Assembly (NCBI RefSeq): GCF_001375595.1
Contig: NZ_CVJQ01000001.1
Coordinates: 1,364,001-1,428,000 of the forward strand
Direction of reading: 5' to 3'
From: Phenylobacterium immobile (ATCC 35973)
GTDB lineage: Bacteria; Pseudomonadota; Alphaproteobacteria; Caulobacterales; Caulobacteraceae
DNA: 64,000 bases
The notes beneath the pieces are model-generated. The model ran no database searches and was not told the origin of the DNA. It was given only the letters and a program-made list of their open reading frames with translations. A program made the position numbers and the translations under genes. Shown one piece after another: positions 45,465-54,547 of the stretch. How positions within the stretch are numbered: the stretch's first letter is position 1; every line of letters begins with the position of its first letter.

Positions 45465-48167
45465 TCACCCGCACCGCCACCAGCCTCGGCGCGGCGTCGC
45501 AGGTGCGGAAGAGATCTCGTTCGGATCGACGACAGGGACCAGCGCAGCTTCAAGCGCGACGACGTCCGAGACGGGCTCTGGCTCAGGGGGGATCTGCGCC
45601 ACAGGTTCGGGTTCAGGCTGCGGTTCCGGCTGGGTTTCCAACGCGGCCGCAGCCGCAGCGGCGGCCGCCTTGGTGAGACGCGGCTTGCGGGCGCGACGGG
45701 CGGGCGCCGGAACGCTATCGCTGGCCTCCTCCGAGGCCGCTTCGACGACATCGACAGTTTCCGCCTCGGCGATGACCGGTGCGAGGACCGTTTCCATCGC
45801 CGGCGCGTCGAGCGTGATCACGGCTTCCGCCGGGATATCGGCGACGGTCTCTTCAGCAGGCGACTTGTCGCCGCCACGACGGCGACCACGACCGCGCGAA
45901 CGGCTCGCCTTGGGCTTTTCTTCCTCCGCCGGAAGTTCGACCCAGATATCGACATCGCTGCGGTCATTGGCGGCGATGCTGGCCGCCGCGGGCGCCGGCG
46001 CTTCGACGGGGGTGGGGCTGGGCGCAGGTTGGGCGCTGACTTCCGGCTGCAGGGCGCGACGCAGGTCTTCGGCGGGATCGTACCAGACGAAGGGATCTTC
46101 GCCGTAGGGCACCCACGGACGGATCCAGGCGAACATTTCGTTCGGACGGGTCTCGTCGCGCATTCGGCGACCGCCGCGGCGGCCACGTCTACGACGCCGG
46201 CCAAAGCCGCCGTCATCGTCGGCTTCCCCCGCGACTTCGCCTTCCGGCGCGGCCTCGAAGGCCTTGGGCTCTCCGCGTTCACCGCGATTGCGGCGGCGGT
46301 TGCGACGACCGTTGCGACGGCCGCTTTCGGTGTCTTCAGCGTCGCGACGCGCCGGAGCCACGGCGACAGCGCCATCCTCGTCGGCTTCGTCGACGAGTTC
46401 GTCTTCGACTTCCTCGTCGTCCTCGTCCTCGTCCTCGTCTTCAACCTCCTCTTCGTCGTCGTAGTCTTCGTCGACGGGGTTGTAGATCGGGGCGGTGGCC
46501 GCCGCGAGGGCGATCGGGGCGTGAGTCGTCTCCGCAGCCGTCCGCTCCACGCGGCTTTCAGCATGCGCCAGAGCGTCGTCGACGACGATCGTCACGAACA
46601 GGCCGAAGGCCTGGTGCAGACGGGCGAGGTGGCCGCGCTTCTCGTTCAGAATGTAGAGGGCGACCGCGCGGGGCACACTGAGGGTCGCCTCGCCGCCGCC
46701 GTTCTTGGCTTCCTGCTCCACGGCGCGCAGCGCCGAGAGGGCGCTCGATTCCACGGACCGCACGCGGCCTGTGCCGCCGCAGTGTTCGCACACGTGGGTG
46801 GTGCCTTCCAGCACGCCGGCGCGCCGGCGCTGGCGACTGATTTCCATCAGGCCAAAGGTCGAGATCTTGCCCATCTGCACGCGGGCGCGATCGTCGGCCA
46901 GGCAGTCCTTCATCTTCTTCTCGACGGAGCGATTGTTCTTCGACTCGTCCATGTCGATGAAGTCGATGACAACCAGACCCGCCAGGTCGCGAAGGCGCAT
47001 CTGCCGGGCGGCTTCTTCGGCGGCTTCCATATTGGTCTTGAGGGCGGTGGCCTCAATGTTCCGCTCGCGGGTCGCGCGACCGGAGTTCACGTCGATGGCG
47101 ACCAGGGCCTCGGTCTGATTGATCACCAGATAACCGCCGGAACGCAGCGGCACGACGGGCGAATAGATCTGGTCGAGATGGTCTTCGATGCCAAACTTCA
47201 TGAACAGCGGCGTCGGCTCGCGGTGCGGCTGCACCTTCTTGGCCTGGCTGGGCATCAGCATGCGCATGAAGTCATGTGCTGCCTTGAAGGAAGCTTCGCC
47301 CTCGACAATGACGCCGTCGATGTCCTTGTCGTAGAGGTCGCGGATCGCCCGCTTCACAAGGTCTTCTTCCTCGTAGATCAGAGCTGGCGCGATCGAGTGC
47401 AGCGTCTTTTCGCGGATGTTCTCCCACAGACGCAGCAGATAGTCGTAGTCGCGCTTCAGTTCGGTCTTGGTGCGCTTGGCCCCGGCGGTGCGGACGATCA
47501 GTCCCATCCCCTGCGGGACTTCCAGGCTCTGCACCACGCTCTTCAGGCGCTTGCGATCGTTCACCGCGGTGATCTTGCGGCTGATGCCGCCGCCGCGCGC
47601 CGTGTTCGGCATTAGGACGCCGTAGCGGCCGGCCAGCGACAGGTAGGTGGTCAGCGCCGCGCCCTTGTTGCCGCGCTCTTCCTTGACGACCTGGACCAGC
47701 ATGATTTGCCGGCGACGGATCACTTCCTGGATCTTGTAGCGACGCATCAGGCGACGCTTGCGACGCGCCAATTCTTCGTCGACGTCGTCCTCGTCGTCAT
47801 CGGCGACGGTGTCGACATCGCCGTCTTCATCGTCCTCGCCGCCGCCATTCCGGGTGCGAGGTTCGTGATGATCGTCTTCGTCGTCGGCCTCCTCGCGCAT
47901 CAGCGCTTCGCGGTCGGCCAAGGGGATCTGGTAGTAGTCGGGGTGGATTTCGTTGAAGGCCAGGAAGCCGTGGCGGTTGCCGCCGTACTCGATGAAGGCC
48001 GCCTGCAGTGACGGTTCAACGCGCGTCACCTTGGCGAGATAGATATTCCCTCGGAGCTGCTTGCGGTTCTGGCTTTCGAAATCGAATTCTTCAATGCGCG
48101 ATCCGTCGATCACCACCACGCGGGTTTCTTCCGCGTGGGCGGCGTCGATCAACATAGTCTTGGTCAT
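45465..48167 (-). CDS. rne: Ribonuclease E
   Basis: The endonuclease core of the RNA degradosome. The 900 residues have an N-terminal S1 domain interrupted by a very acidic then basic insert (residues ~84-150), a DNase I-like catalytic region with EALVAIDVNSGRATRERN and LVVIDFIDMDESKNN, and the zinc link CEHCGGTGRV. From about residue 530 a long disordered tail follows, with acidic runs, Arg-rich patches such as RRNGRRNRRRNRGERG, and Pro/Glu repeats. It ends TPRRGWWRCG, resembling the GWW peptide that binds PNPase in Caulobacter RNase E. The ATG at 48167 has a GGAGAG site. A 480-bp gap to amiC holds its leader. Confidence 0.96.
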   Translation of the reverse strand: MTKTMLIDAAHAEETRVVVIDGSRIEEFDFESQNRKQLRGNIYLAKVTRVEPSLQAAFIEYGGNRHGFLAFNEIHPDYYQIPLADREALMREEADDEDDHHEPRTRNGGGEDDEDGDVDTVADDDEDDVDEELARRKRRLMRRYKIQEVIRRRQIMLVQVVKEERGNKGAALTTYLSLAGRYGVLMPNTARGGGISRKITAVNDRKRLKSVVQSLEVPQGMGLIVRTAGAKRTKTELKRDYDYLLRLWENIREKTLHSIAPALIYEEEDLVKRAIRDLYDKDIDGVIVEGEASFKAAHDFMRMLMPSQAKKVQPHREPTPLFMKFGIEDHLDQIYSPVVPLRSGGYLVINQTEALVAIDVNSGRATRERNIEATALKTNMEAAEEAARQMRLRDLAGLVVIDFIDMDESKNNRSVEKKMKDCLADDRARVQMGKISTFGLMEISRQRRRAGVLEGTTHVCEHCGGTGRVRSVESSALSALRAVEQEAKNGGGEATLSVPRAVALYILNEKRGHLARLHQAFGLFVTIVVDDALAHAESRVERTAAETTHAPIALAAATAPIYNPVDEDYDDEEEVEDEDEDEDDEEVEDELVDEADEDGAVAVAPARRDAEDTESGRRNGRRNRRRNRGERGEPKAFEAAPEGEVAGEADDDGGFGRRRRRGRRGGRRMRDETRPNEMFAWIRPWVPYGEDPFVWYDPAEDLRRALQPEVSAQPAPSPTPVEAPAPAAASIAANDRSDVDIWVELPAEEEKPKASRSRGRGRRRGGDKSPAEETVADIPAEAVITLDAPAMETVLAPVIAEAETVDVVEAASEEASDSVPAPARRARKPRLTKAAAAAAAAALETQPEPQPEPEPVAQIPPEPEPVSDVVALEAALVPVVDPNEISSAPATPRRGWWRCG

Positions 48168-48647
48168 GTGGTGACTCTCCACGGCCTGCGGCGGACGCTC
48201 GGTCCTGCTGCGGCCGGTGCATGAGATGGGCGCGCGGATCGCCGCAAGCTGCGCCGAAGACGGCGGCTCGGGCGGTGTCTCGGGGAGCGTCAGGCCGGTT
48301 TATGGCGTGAGCTGCGCGGCCCATCAGGTGTGTTCCCAGGCGCGCCGCCAGCGGCGCGGATCGGATTGTGCGCCGCCGTCGGGAGAAGCCCTGACAAAGC
48401 TGGCGCGGGGTTTGTTCAGCGCGGCGCTCTGACCTCCGCCCGCCCAGGCATGTCAGCCGGGCGAGATGGGGGGGCGTGCCGCGCAGGCGGACATTGCAAC
48501 ACTGCAACGCAAAAGAAAAGCGATGCGACTCCGAAGACTTAGAAAGTGCGGCGGAAACGTCCGGTTAACCGTTTGGCTACCCTGTGCGGTTCAGGGTCGC
48601 GCTTTCGACGCTGAGCCTGCGGTTCAGCGCCTGTAGGGGCTGTGGTG
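48168..48647. promoter_or_regulatory. Divergent rne / amiC intergenic region
   Basis: 480 bp with no convincing gene. It must hold the promoters and leaders of rne (minus) and amiC (plus). Seen in it are a GC-rich hairpin CGCGCCG-CCAG-CGGCGCG at 48341-48358, a GCCG-AAGA-CGGC hairpin at 48253-48264, and the palindrome CGGTTAACCG at 48562-48571, which contains a TTAACC half-site like that of CtrA. An AGGGG ribosome site precedes amiC. RNase E autoregulation through its leader is known in E. coli; the hairpins on the rne side could serve this, but that is inference. Confidence 0.55.
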
Positions 48648-49904
48648 ATGTTGGCGGGCCTGAGGCGAGGCATGAGGAGCAAGGCCTTGCGCGCGCTTGG
48701 CGCAATGGCGGTGGTCCTGGGCGGCCTGGGCGCTTTCGCTGGCTCAAGCGCCGCGATCTCTCAGGCGACCGTCCTGCGAGTCCGAGTCGGTGGCGACCAG
48801 GCACAGACGCGGATCGTCCTCGATCTCGATCGTTCGGTCGTCGCGAAGCTTAGCGCCGATGGATATTCCGATCAGCGCCTGGTCCTGAGTTTGCCCGGCG
48901 CCCGGGCCGCCGACGGCCTGCAGGGGGGGCGGCAGGGCCTGGTGAAGGCCTGGCTGATCGATCACCCGTCGTCGGGCGCGCGCCTGCAGATCGACCTGGC
49001 CGCCGGCGCGACTGTGGCCCGCCGCTTCCTGCTGCCGCCGGCCGACGGCGTGGAGCACTATCGCTACGTGGTGGATTTGATCCCTCAGGGAGCGGCGCCC
49101 CGGGAAGTTGCGCCTACGGCTACGTTCACTGCCTATGAGAAGGCGGTCGCGAAGGGCAGGAGCCCTGAGCAGGCTGCGGGCAAGGCGATGAAGATCGCCA
49201 AGGGGTCGACGAAGAGCAGACCGTTGTCGCTCAAAAAGGTCGTCGTCATCGACGCTGGCCATGGCGGTCACGATCCCGGCGCCCGCGGGGCCAAGGGCTG
49301 GGAAAAGGACATCAATCTCGCCGCCGCCCTGGCGCTGAAGGACCGGCTCGAGGGCTCGGGCCGATACAAGGTCGTCATGACGCGCGACAGCGACGCTTAT
49401 GTGCCGCTGGACAGCCGCGTGCGGATCGCCCAGCGCGCCAACGCCGACCTGTTCATTTCGCTGCACTCGGATTCCGGCCCCGACGCCAACGTCAGCGGCG
49501 CCTCGGTCTATACGCTGTCGGATCAGGCCTCTGCGCGCGCCCAGAAGTTCGTCACCAAGGACGACTGGTTCATGAAGGCGAGCCTCGCGCGAGGCGGTGT
49601 CAGCGATATCCTCTTCGACCTGACGCAGCGCGCCACGCGCAACCGCTCGGCGGCCTTCGCCCAGATGCTGGTGGCCGAGATCGAGCCGCATACGAACCTC
49701 CTGCGCCGCAGCCATCGCGACGCCGGTTTCATGGTGCTGCTCGCGCCGAACGTACCGGCGGTGCTGCTGGAAATGGGCTTCGTGACCAATGGGGCCGACG
49801 AGGCGCTGCTTCGCGATCCGCGTCGACGCGGGCGACTGATGGACGCCGTTGGTGATTCCATCGACAGCTACTTCGCCGAGACCACCCGCCTCGCGACCCG
49901 CTGA
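48648..49904 (+). CDS. amiC: N-acetylmuramoyl-L-alanine amidase (AmiC-type)
   Basis: A zinc amidase that cuts peptide stems from peptidoglycan at division. The 418 residues carry a signal peptide, an AMIN-like domain (TRIVLDLDRSVVAKLSADGY, LVKAWLIDHPSSGARLQIDL), a basic linker, and an Amidase_3 domain. The latter has DAGHGGHDPGARG (first zinc His), WEKDINLAAAL (Glu), LFISLHSDSGPD (second His) and LLEMGFVTN (catalytic Glu). An autoinhibitory helix region lies near DDWFMKASL. The ATG at 48648 follows AGGGG; GTG 48642 is the alternative. It precedes PBP1a, the usual order in Caulobacter-like genomes. Confidence 0.92.
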   Translation: MLAGLRRGMRSKALRALGAMAVVLGGLGAFAGSSAAISQATVLRVRVGGDQAQTRIVLDLDRSVVAKLSADGYSDQRLVLSLPGARAADGLQGGRQGLVKAWLIDHPSSGARLQIDLAAGATVARRFLLPPADGVEHYRYVVDLIPQGAAPREVAPTATFTAYEKAVAKGRSPEQAAGKAMKIAKGSTKSRPLSLKKVVVIDAGHGGHDPGARGAKGWEKDINLAAALALKDRLEGSGRYKVVMTRDSDAYVPLDSRVRIAQRANADLFISLHSDSGPDANVSGASVYTLSDQASARAQKFVTKDDWFMKASLARGGVSDILFDLTQRATRNRSAAFAQMLVAEIEPHTNLLRRSHRDAGFMVLLAPNVPAVLLEMGFVTNGADEALLRDPRRRGRLMDAVGDSIDSYFAETTRLATR

Positions 49905-49957
49905 CGACGGCGGCGCATTGGCGCCTGCCGCGAAGACGGCTAGATCGGTCGTCTTCA

Positions 49958-52399
49958 GTGGGTGAGGCCCGTCCGAGTTTGAGCGCCCTCGATCGTCCGA
50001 CCGCGCAGCCTGCCCCCGTCGAGCCGTGGGTGAAGACGCTGGCCTTCGTCGTTGCGGCGATGGTGGCGCTCGCCGCCCTGTCCGCGGCGATCTGGATGGC
50101 CTGGCTATTTCATGACCTGCCCGACGCCGGCGATCTGGTGGACTACCACCCGCCGACCGCAACCCGCGCCTACGCCTGGGATGGCACCCTGATCGGCGAG
50201 TTTTCGCGCGAACGGCGCATCTACGTGCCTTATGACAACATGCCGCCGCAGCTGGCCGAGGCGTTTCTTGCCGCTGAGGACCGCAATTTTTTCCGCCACT
50301 CCGGCGTCGATTACCAAGGTCTCAGCCGCGCCATGGTGCGTAATGTGCTGAACGCTGTTCGAGGCCGCCGGCTGGAGGGCGGGTCCACCATCACCCAGCA
50401 GGTGGCCAAGAACGTCCTCCTCACAAACGACGCCACCATCGCGCGCAAGCTGAAGGAAGCCATCCTGGCCAGCCGGCTGGAAAGCACGCTCAGCAAGGAG
50501 CGCATCCTTGAGCTCTATCTGAACGAGATCTGGCTGGGTTACCGGTCCTATGGCGTCGGCGCCGCGGCCTATAACTATTTCGGCAAGTCGATCAGCGACC
50601 TCACGCTCGCCGAGTGCGCTTATCTCGCGGCCTTGCCGAAGGGCCCGGACAATTATCATCCGCAGCGGCGTCGCGCCGCCGCTGTCGGTCGGCGCAACTG
50701 GGTGCTGGGCCAGATGGCCGAGGCTGGTTGGATCAGTCGCGCTGAGGCGATGCGCGCACAGGCCGAGCCCTTGAATGTTCAGCCTGAGCCCAAGCGGGCG
50801 CGGTACAGCGACGGCGATTACTTCGTCGAGGAGGTCCGGCGTCGCGGCCTGGCGACCCTCGGCGACCGCCTGAACGAAGGCGGCTACTACATGCGCACGA
50901 CCCTGGATCCGCGGCTGCAGACCGCGGCGCGGACGGCGCTGATGGTTGGTCTTGAGAAGTACGATCGTCGGCACGGCTGGCGTGGCGCCTTCGGCCATGT
51001 GGACACCCTCGACGGCTGGGAGTCCGAGGCCAAGTCAAAGGCGCGGCCCGCCGAACGCCGCACCTGGATTCAGGCTGTCGTTACAGGCGTGCGCCCCGGT
51101 GTCCAGGTCCGCACGCTGGATGGCCGCGAAGGCGTTCTGGCGGGCGAAGATGTCTCCTGGGCCCGGGCCGGGCGCGGGATCGGCACAGGCGACCTTATCT
51201 TCGTCGAACCGCCGGAGCCGGGTGTGGCGGGCGACTTCCGGCTGAAGCAGATTCCGGCGGTAAACGGGGCTCTGGTGGCGATGGAGCCCTATTCTGGCCG
51301 GGTGCTTGCGATGGTCGGCGGGTATTCCTTCACCCTGTCGAGCTTCAACCGCGCAACCCAGGCGCTGCGTCAGCCCGGTTCGTCCTTCAAACCTTTCGTC
51401 TACGCTGCGGCCCTGGAGAATGGCTATACGCCGGCCAGCGTCGTGATGGACGCGCCCATCACGCTGTCGGGAGCTAATGGCCAAGCCTGGACGCCGGAAA
51501 ACTACGAGCACGACTATTACGGCGCCCTGCAGCTGCGCAAAGGCCTGGAACTTTCGCGCAACGCCATGACCGTGCGCCTGGCGCAGGGCGTGGGTATGAC
51601 CAAGATTTCGGCATTGGCCGAACGCCTTGGCATCACCGGCAAGATGGATCGCGTCCTGGCCATGGCCCTGGGATCGGGCGAGACAACGGTCTACCGGATG
51701 GCCGCGGCTTACTCGTCGTTCGTCAACGGCGGCAAGAAGGTCGAGCCACACCTGATCGAGTTGGTCCAGGACCGCGAAGGCAAGACAATCTGGAAGGCTG
51801 ATGGTCGTGAGTGCGACCGGTGCGACGCGGGCTTCGGCGGTGGTGAAAGCCCCCGAACGCCTTTGGCGGGCGAGCAGGTGATGGATCCCATTACGGCCTA
51901 TCAGATCACCTCCATGCTGCAGGGCGTGGTCCAGCGCGGAACGGCGGCCTCGGCCTCGGTCCTGGGCCGACCGGTAGGCGGCAAGACGGGTACGACCAAC
52001 GACTATCGGTCGGCCTGGTTCATGGGTTTCACCCCCCAACTGGTGGCTGGCGTCTTCATCGGATTCGACGACAACCGCAGCCTGGGCAAGGGAGAGACCG
52101 GCAGCCAGGCGGCCGTTCCGATTTTCATCGACTTCATGAAGGAAGCGCTGCTGGGCTACCCTGTGGCGGACTTCAAGGCCCCGTCGAACGCCAAGTTCGC
52201 CTCGGTGCGCGGCATCCGCGAGGCCTTCCGCCCAGGCACCGAGCCGCGCGAGGTCATAGCTGCGCCGACCGTCCTGACCGGACCGCAGCCCTACAGTTCC
52301 GTCTGGAGCGATGGCCAGGTTACCGGCGCTCCGTCAGCGGCCACCGCCGTGGCCCCCCCGCCGAAGCGGGCCGTCGAGGAAACCGACGGCTTGTTCTGA
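49958..52399 (+). CDS. Penicillin-binding protein 1A
   Basis: A bifunctional peptidoglycan synthase of 813 residues. It has one N-terminal membrane anchor (TLAFVVAAMVALAALSAAIW). The transglycosylase domain has AAEDRNFFRHSGVDYQGLSR and EGGSTITQQVAKN. An OB-like insert follows at about residues 355-425. The transpeptidase domain has the active-site serine in QPGSSFKPF, SRN in GLELSRNAM and KTG in GGKTGTTND. The C-terminus is Pro/Ala-rich. The start is GTG 49958 (MGEARPSL). It is co-directional with amiC and prfB. Confidence 0.94.
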   Translation: MGEARPSLSALDRPTAQPAPVEPWVKTLAFVVAAMVALAALSAAIWMAWLFHDLPDAGDLVDYHPPTATRAYAWDGTLIGEFSRERRIYVPYDNMPPQLAEAFLAAEDRNFFRHSGVDYQGLSRAMVRNVLNAVRGRRLEGGSTITQQVAKNVLLTNDATIARKLKEAILASRLESTLSKERILELYLNEIWLGYRSYGVGAAAYNYFGKSISDLTLAECAYLAALPKGPDNYHPQRRRAAAVGRRNWVLGQMAEAGWISRAEAMRAQAEPLNVQPEPKRARYSDGDYFVEEVRRRGLATLGDRLNEGGYYMRTTLDPRLQTAARTALMVGLEKYDRRHGWRGAFGHVDTLDGWESEAKSKARPAERRTWIQAVVTGVRPGVQVRTLDGREGVLAGEDVSWARAGRGIGTGDLIFVEPPEPGVAGDFRLKQIPAVNGALVAMEPYSGRVLAMVGGYSFTLSSFNRATQALRQPGSSFKPFVYAAALENGYTPASVVMDAPITLSGANGQAWTPENYEHDYYGALQLRKGLELSRNAMTVRLAQGVGMTKISALAERLGITGKMDRVLAMALGSGETTVYRMAAAYSSFVNGGKKVEPHLIELVQDREGKTIWKADGRECDRCDAGFGGGESPRTPLAGEQVMDPITAYQITSMLQGVVQRGTAASASVLGRPVGGKTGTTNDYRSAWFMGFTPQLVAGVFIGFDDNRSLGKGETGSQAAVPIFIDFMKEALLGYPVADFKAPSNAKFASVRGIREAFRPGTEPREVIAAPTVLTGPQPYSSVWSDGQVTGAPSAATAVAPPPKRAVEETDGLF

Positions 52400-52405
52400 T
52401 GTGTC

Positions 52406-52425
52406 GCGCGGGCTAAGCCCCGCGC
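52406..52425 (+). terminator. GC-rich hairpin between PBP1a gene and prfB
   Basis: GCGCGGG and CCCGCGC can pair across CTAAGC just after the PBP1a stop. No T run follows, so it may only attenuate or pause before prfB. Confidence 0.4.
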
Positions 52426-52449
52426 TCGAATTTTGGTGTGGAGCTTTCC

Positions 52450-53569
52450 ATGAGAGCGGATGTCGAGGCTGCCAAGGCCGACATCGAGCAGTCGATCGAA
52501 CTGCTCAGGAGGCGTCTTTGACTGGGAGCCTGCCTTACGAAAACTGGACGAACTGAACGCCCGCGTGGAGAATCCCAGCCTTTGGGATAACGCCACGGAA
52601 GCCCAAGCGCTGATGCGCGAACGCACACGCCTGGCGGCCTCCGTCGAAGCTGTGACGAGCCTGGGCCGCGATCTGGCGGACGCCATCGGCTATGCCGAAA
52701 TGGCGGACGAGGAGAACGACGAGGCCTCTCTCGAGGAGGCGCGCGCCCAGTTGCGCGCCATCCGCGAACGCGCCGGTCGCGCCGAGCTTGAGGCGCTGCT
52801 GTCCGGCGAGGCCGACGGCAACGACGCCTTTGTCGAGATCAACTCCGGCGCTGGCGGCACCGAGTCCAACGACTGGGCCGGCATGCTCCTGCGGATGTAC
52901 TCGCGCTGGGCGCAGCAGCACGGCATGACGGTCGAGTTCCTCGAGGAAACTTCCGGCGAACAGGCTGGCATCAAGTCGGTCACCCTCCAGGTAAAGGGAA
53001 CCAACGCCTACGGCTGGTTGAAGACCGAGGCAGGTGTCCACCGGCTCGTGCGGATTTCCCCCTACGACGCCGCCGCGAAGCGCCACACGAGCTTCGCCTC
53101 GGTCTGGGTCTATCCGGTGGTCGATGACACGATCGAGATCGAGATCAATCCGTCCGACGTGCGCACTGACACCTACCGGGCGTCCGGCGCAGGCGGTCAG
53201 CACATCAATAAAACCGACTCTGCGGTGCGTCTGACTCACATCCCGACCGGCGTGGCGGTGGCTTGCCAGGCCGGGCGCTCGCAGCATCAGAACCGGGAAG
53301 AAGCCTGGAAGATGCTGCGCGCTCGGCTCTACGAGCTTGAGCTGCAAAAGCGGGAAGCGGCGCAGCAGGCCCTCGAGGACCAGAAGACGGACATCGGGTG
53401 GGGCCACCAGATTCGATCCTACGTCCTGCAGCCGTATCAGATGGTGAAGGACCTCAGGACCGAGGTCGAAACCTCCGACACGCAAGGCGTGCTCGACGGT
53501 GATCTCGACGCCTTCATGGGCGCATCGCTCGCCCAGCGTGTCGGCGTGACTCGGGACGCTGTGGACTAG
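52450..53569 (+). CDS. prfB: Peptide chain release factor 2 (programmed +1 frameshift)
   Basis: RF2 reads UGA and UAA stop codons. Translation starts at ATG 52450 and runs 23 codons ([20 protein letters not shown], then RRL) to an in-frame TGA at 52519. A +1 shift at CTT-TGA-C (skipping T 52519) resumes at GAC 52520 as [20 protein letters not shown]. The product has 372 residues, normal for RF2. The shift site is preceded by AGGAGG, an internal Shine-Dalgarno as in E. coli. Domain signs are [15 protein letters not shown] (GGQ) and [15 protein letters not shown], where SPY replaces the usual SPF stop-codon tripeptide. RF2 thus autoregulates its own synthesis. It follows PBP1a. Confidence 0.96.
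52507..52522 (+). promoter_or_regulatory. prfB programmed frameshift site
   Basis: The bases AGGAGGCGTCTTTGAC hold a Shine-Dalgarno-like AGGAGG, the slippery CTT and the in-frame TGA followed by C. When RF2 is scarce the ribosome slips +1 at CTT; when RF2 is abundant it terminates. Confidence 0.96.
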
Positions 53570-53572
53570 ACG

Positions 53573-54001
53573 ATGATCGTCGAGTCCGCGCGCGAAGATG
53601 ATCTTGAGGCGCTGCTGTACCTCTACCGCGAGTTGAGCTCGCACGACGAGCGGCCCGCCGATCCGGCGCCCATCTGGGCGAAGCTGCTCGCCTGTGAGCA
53701 GACCCAGGTCCTCGTTGGCCGCCTGGGCGACTCGGTCGTTGCGACCTGCATGCTGACCATCGTCCCCAACCTTACCCGACGGGGTCGTTCTTACAGCGTG
53801 ATCGAGAATGTCGTCACAAGGGCCGATCACCGTGGCCAGGGCCTTGGCCGGGCTCTGCTGGCGACTGCCGTCGAGCGGGCCTGGGCGGCGGATTGCTACA
53901 AGGTTTGCTTGTCGACCGGCCGACCGGAGACCGTGGCCTTCTACGAAGCCTGCGGGTTCGCCGCCAACACCAAGGATTTCCTGGAAATCCGCCGACCTTG
54001 A
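53573..54001 (+). CDS. GNAT-family N-acetyltransferase
   Basis: A 142-residue single-domain GNAT protein. It has the acetyl-CoA motif ADHRGQGLGRALLATAVE, preceded by the strand IENVVTRA, and the C-terminal VAFYEACGF. The N-terminal VESAREDDLEALLYLYREL is typical of small GNATs such as YpeA-like enzymes. The ATG at 53573 lies four bases after the prfB stop. Substrate unknown. Confidence 0.85.
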   Translation: MIVESAREDDLEALLYLYRELSSHDERPADPAPIWAKLLACEQTQVLVGRLGDSVVATCMLTIVPNLTRRGRSYSVIENVVTRADHRGQGLGRALLATAVERAWAADCYKVCLSTGRPETVAFYEACGFAANTKDFLEIRRP

Positions 54002-54007
54002 GCGGAC

Positions 54008-54442
54008 CTAGCAGCAACGCTCCGCCGTCAGGGGCGCGAGGGTGTCCAATCCATGATCCGCCGTGGCTAACTCCAAGCGCTTGGCGACGAGCCGGGCGGT
54101 GACGGAGGTCACCCCTAAGGCTTCACGCAGCTCCGCAGTATTGACGCGATCAGCGTCCGCAAGGGCGAGGAAGATCGCCTTCAGCCAGGTGGTGAGCGGC
54201 AGCTTCGAATTCTCGAAAATCATGCCCTGGCGCACAGTGAACTGCCGATTGCAGGGCACGCAGTTCTTAAGGCCGTAACGGACCCGTTTAGCGGGGTTCG
54301 GTCGGATAGACTGGATCAAGTCGGCTTCGCCGCAGCGTGGGCAAACCGGGCCGCTCGGCCAGACCAGGGACTCGACGAAGACATAGGCCGCGGCTTCATC
54401 GCGGAAGCAGGATTGTTCGAAGGCTAGCGCAGAAGAAATCAT
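54008..54442 (-). CDS. IS1595-type transposase zinc-ribbon remnant or domesticated protein
   Basis: A 144-residue protein matching only the N-terminus of IS1595/ISXO2 transposases: FEQSCFRDEAAAYVFVESLV, then a zinc ribbon with CPRCGE and NCVPCNRQFTVRQG. Then comes a helix-turn-helix-like part (TTWLKAIFLALADADRVNTA, EALGVTSVTARLVAKRLELA). The DDE catalytic domain (about 150 further residues) is absent, and no inverted repeats or target duplications are seen. The frame is intact with a short C-terminal tail ending in CC. A transposase remnant or a domesticated DNA-binding protein are both possible. It is convergent to the GNAT gene. Confidence 0.7.
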   Translation of the reverse strand: MISSALAFEQSCFRDEAAAYVFVESLVWPSGPVCPRCGEADLIQSIRPNPAKRVRYGLKNCVPCNRQFTVRQGMIFENSKLPLTTWLKAIFLALADADRVNTAELREALGVTSVTARLVAKRLELATADHGLDTLAPLTAERCC

Positions 54443-54547
54443 GTTGCGGAAAGCCCCATGGAATCGTCTCGGCACAGACGAAAATAATTCCTAGCACCTT
54501 GTTATATTTAGCGCTTGTCGCAAGGGGCATGACAAGGCCGCACGGCT

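Noticed and set aside
45102..47615. 837-codon open frame on the plus strand opposite rne
   Set aside because: It is the antisense of a high-GC gene whose frame is fixed by conserved RNase E motifs; the translation has no recognisable domains.
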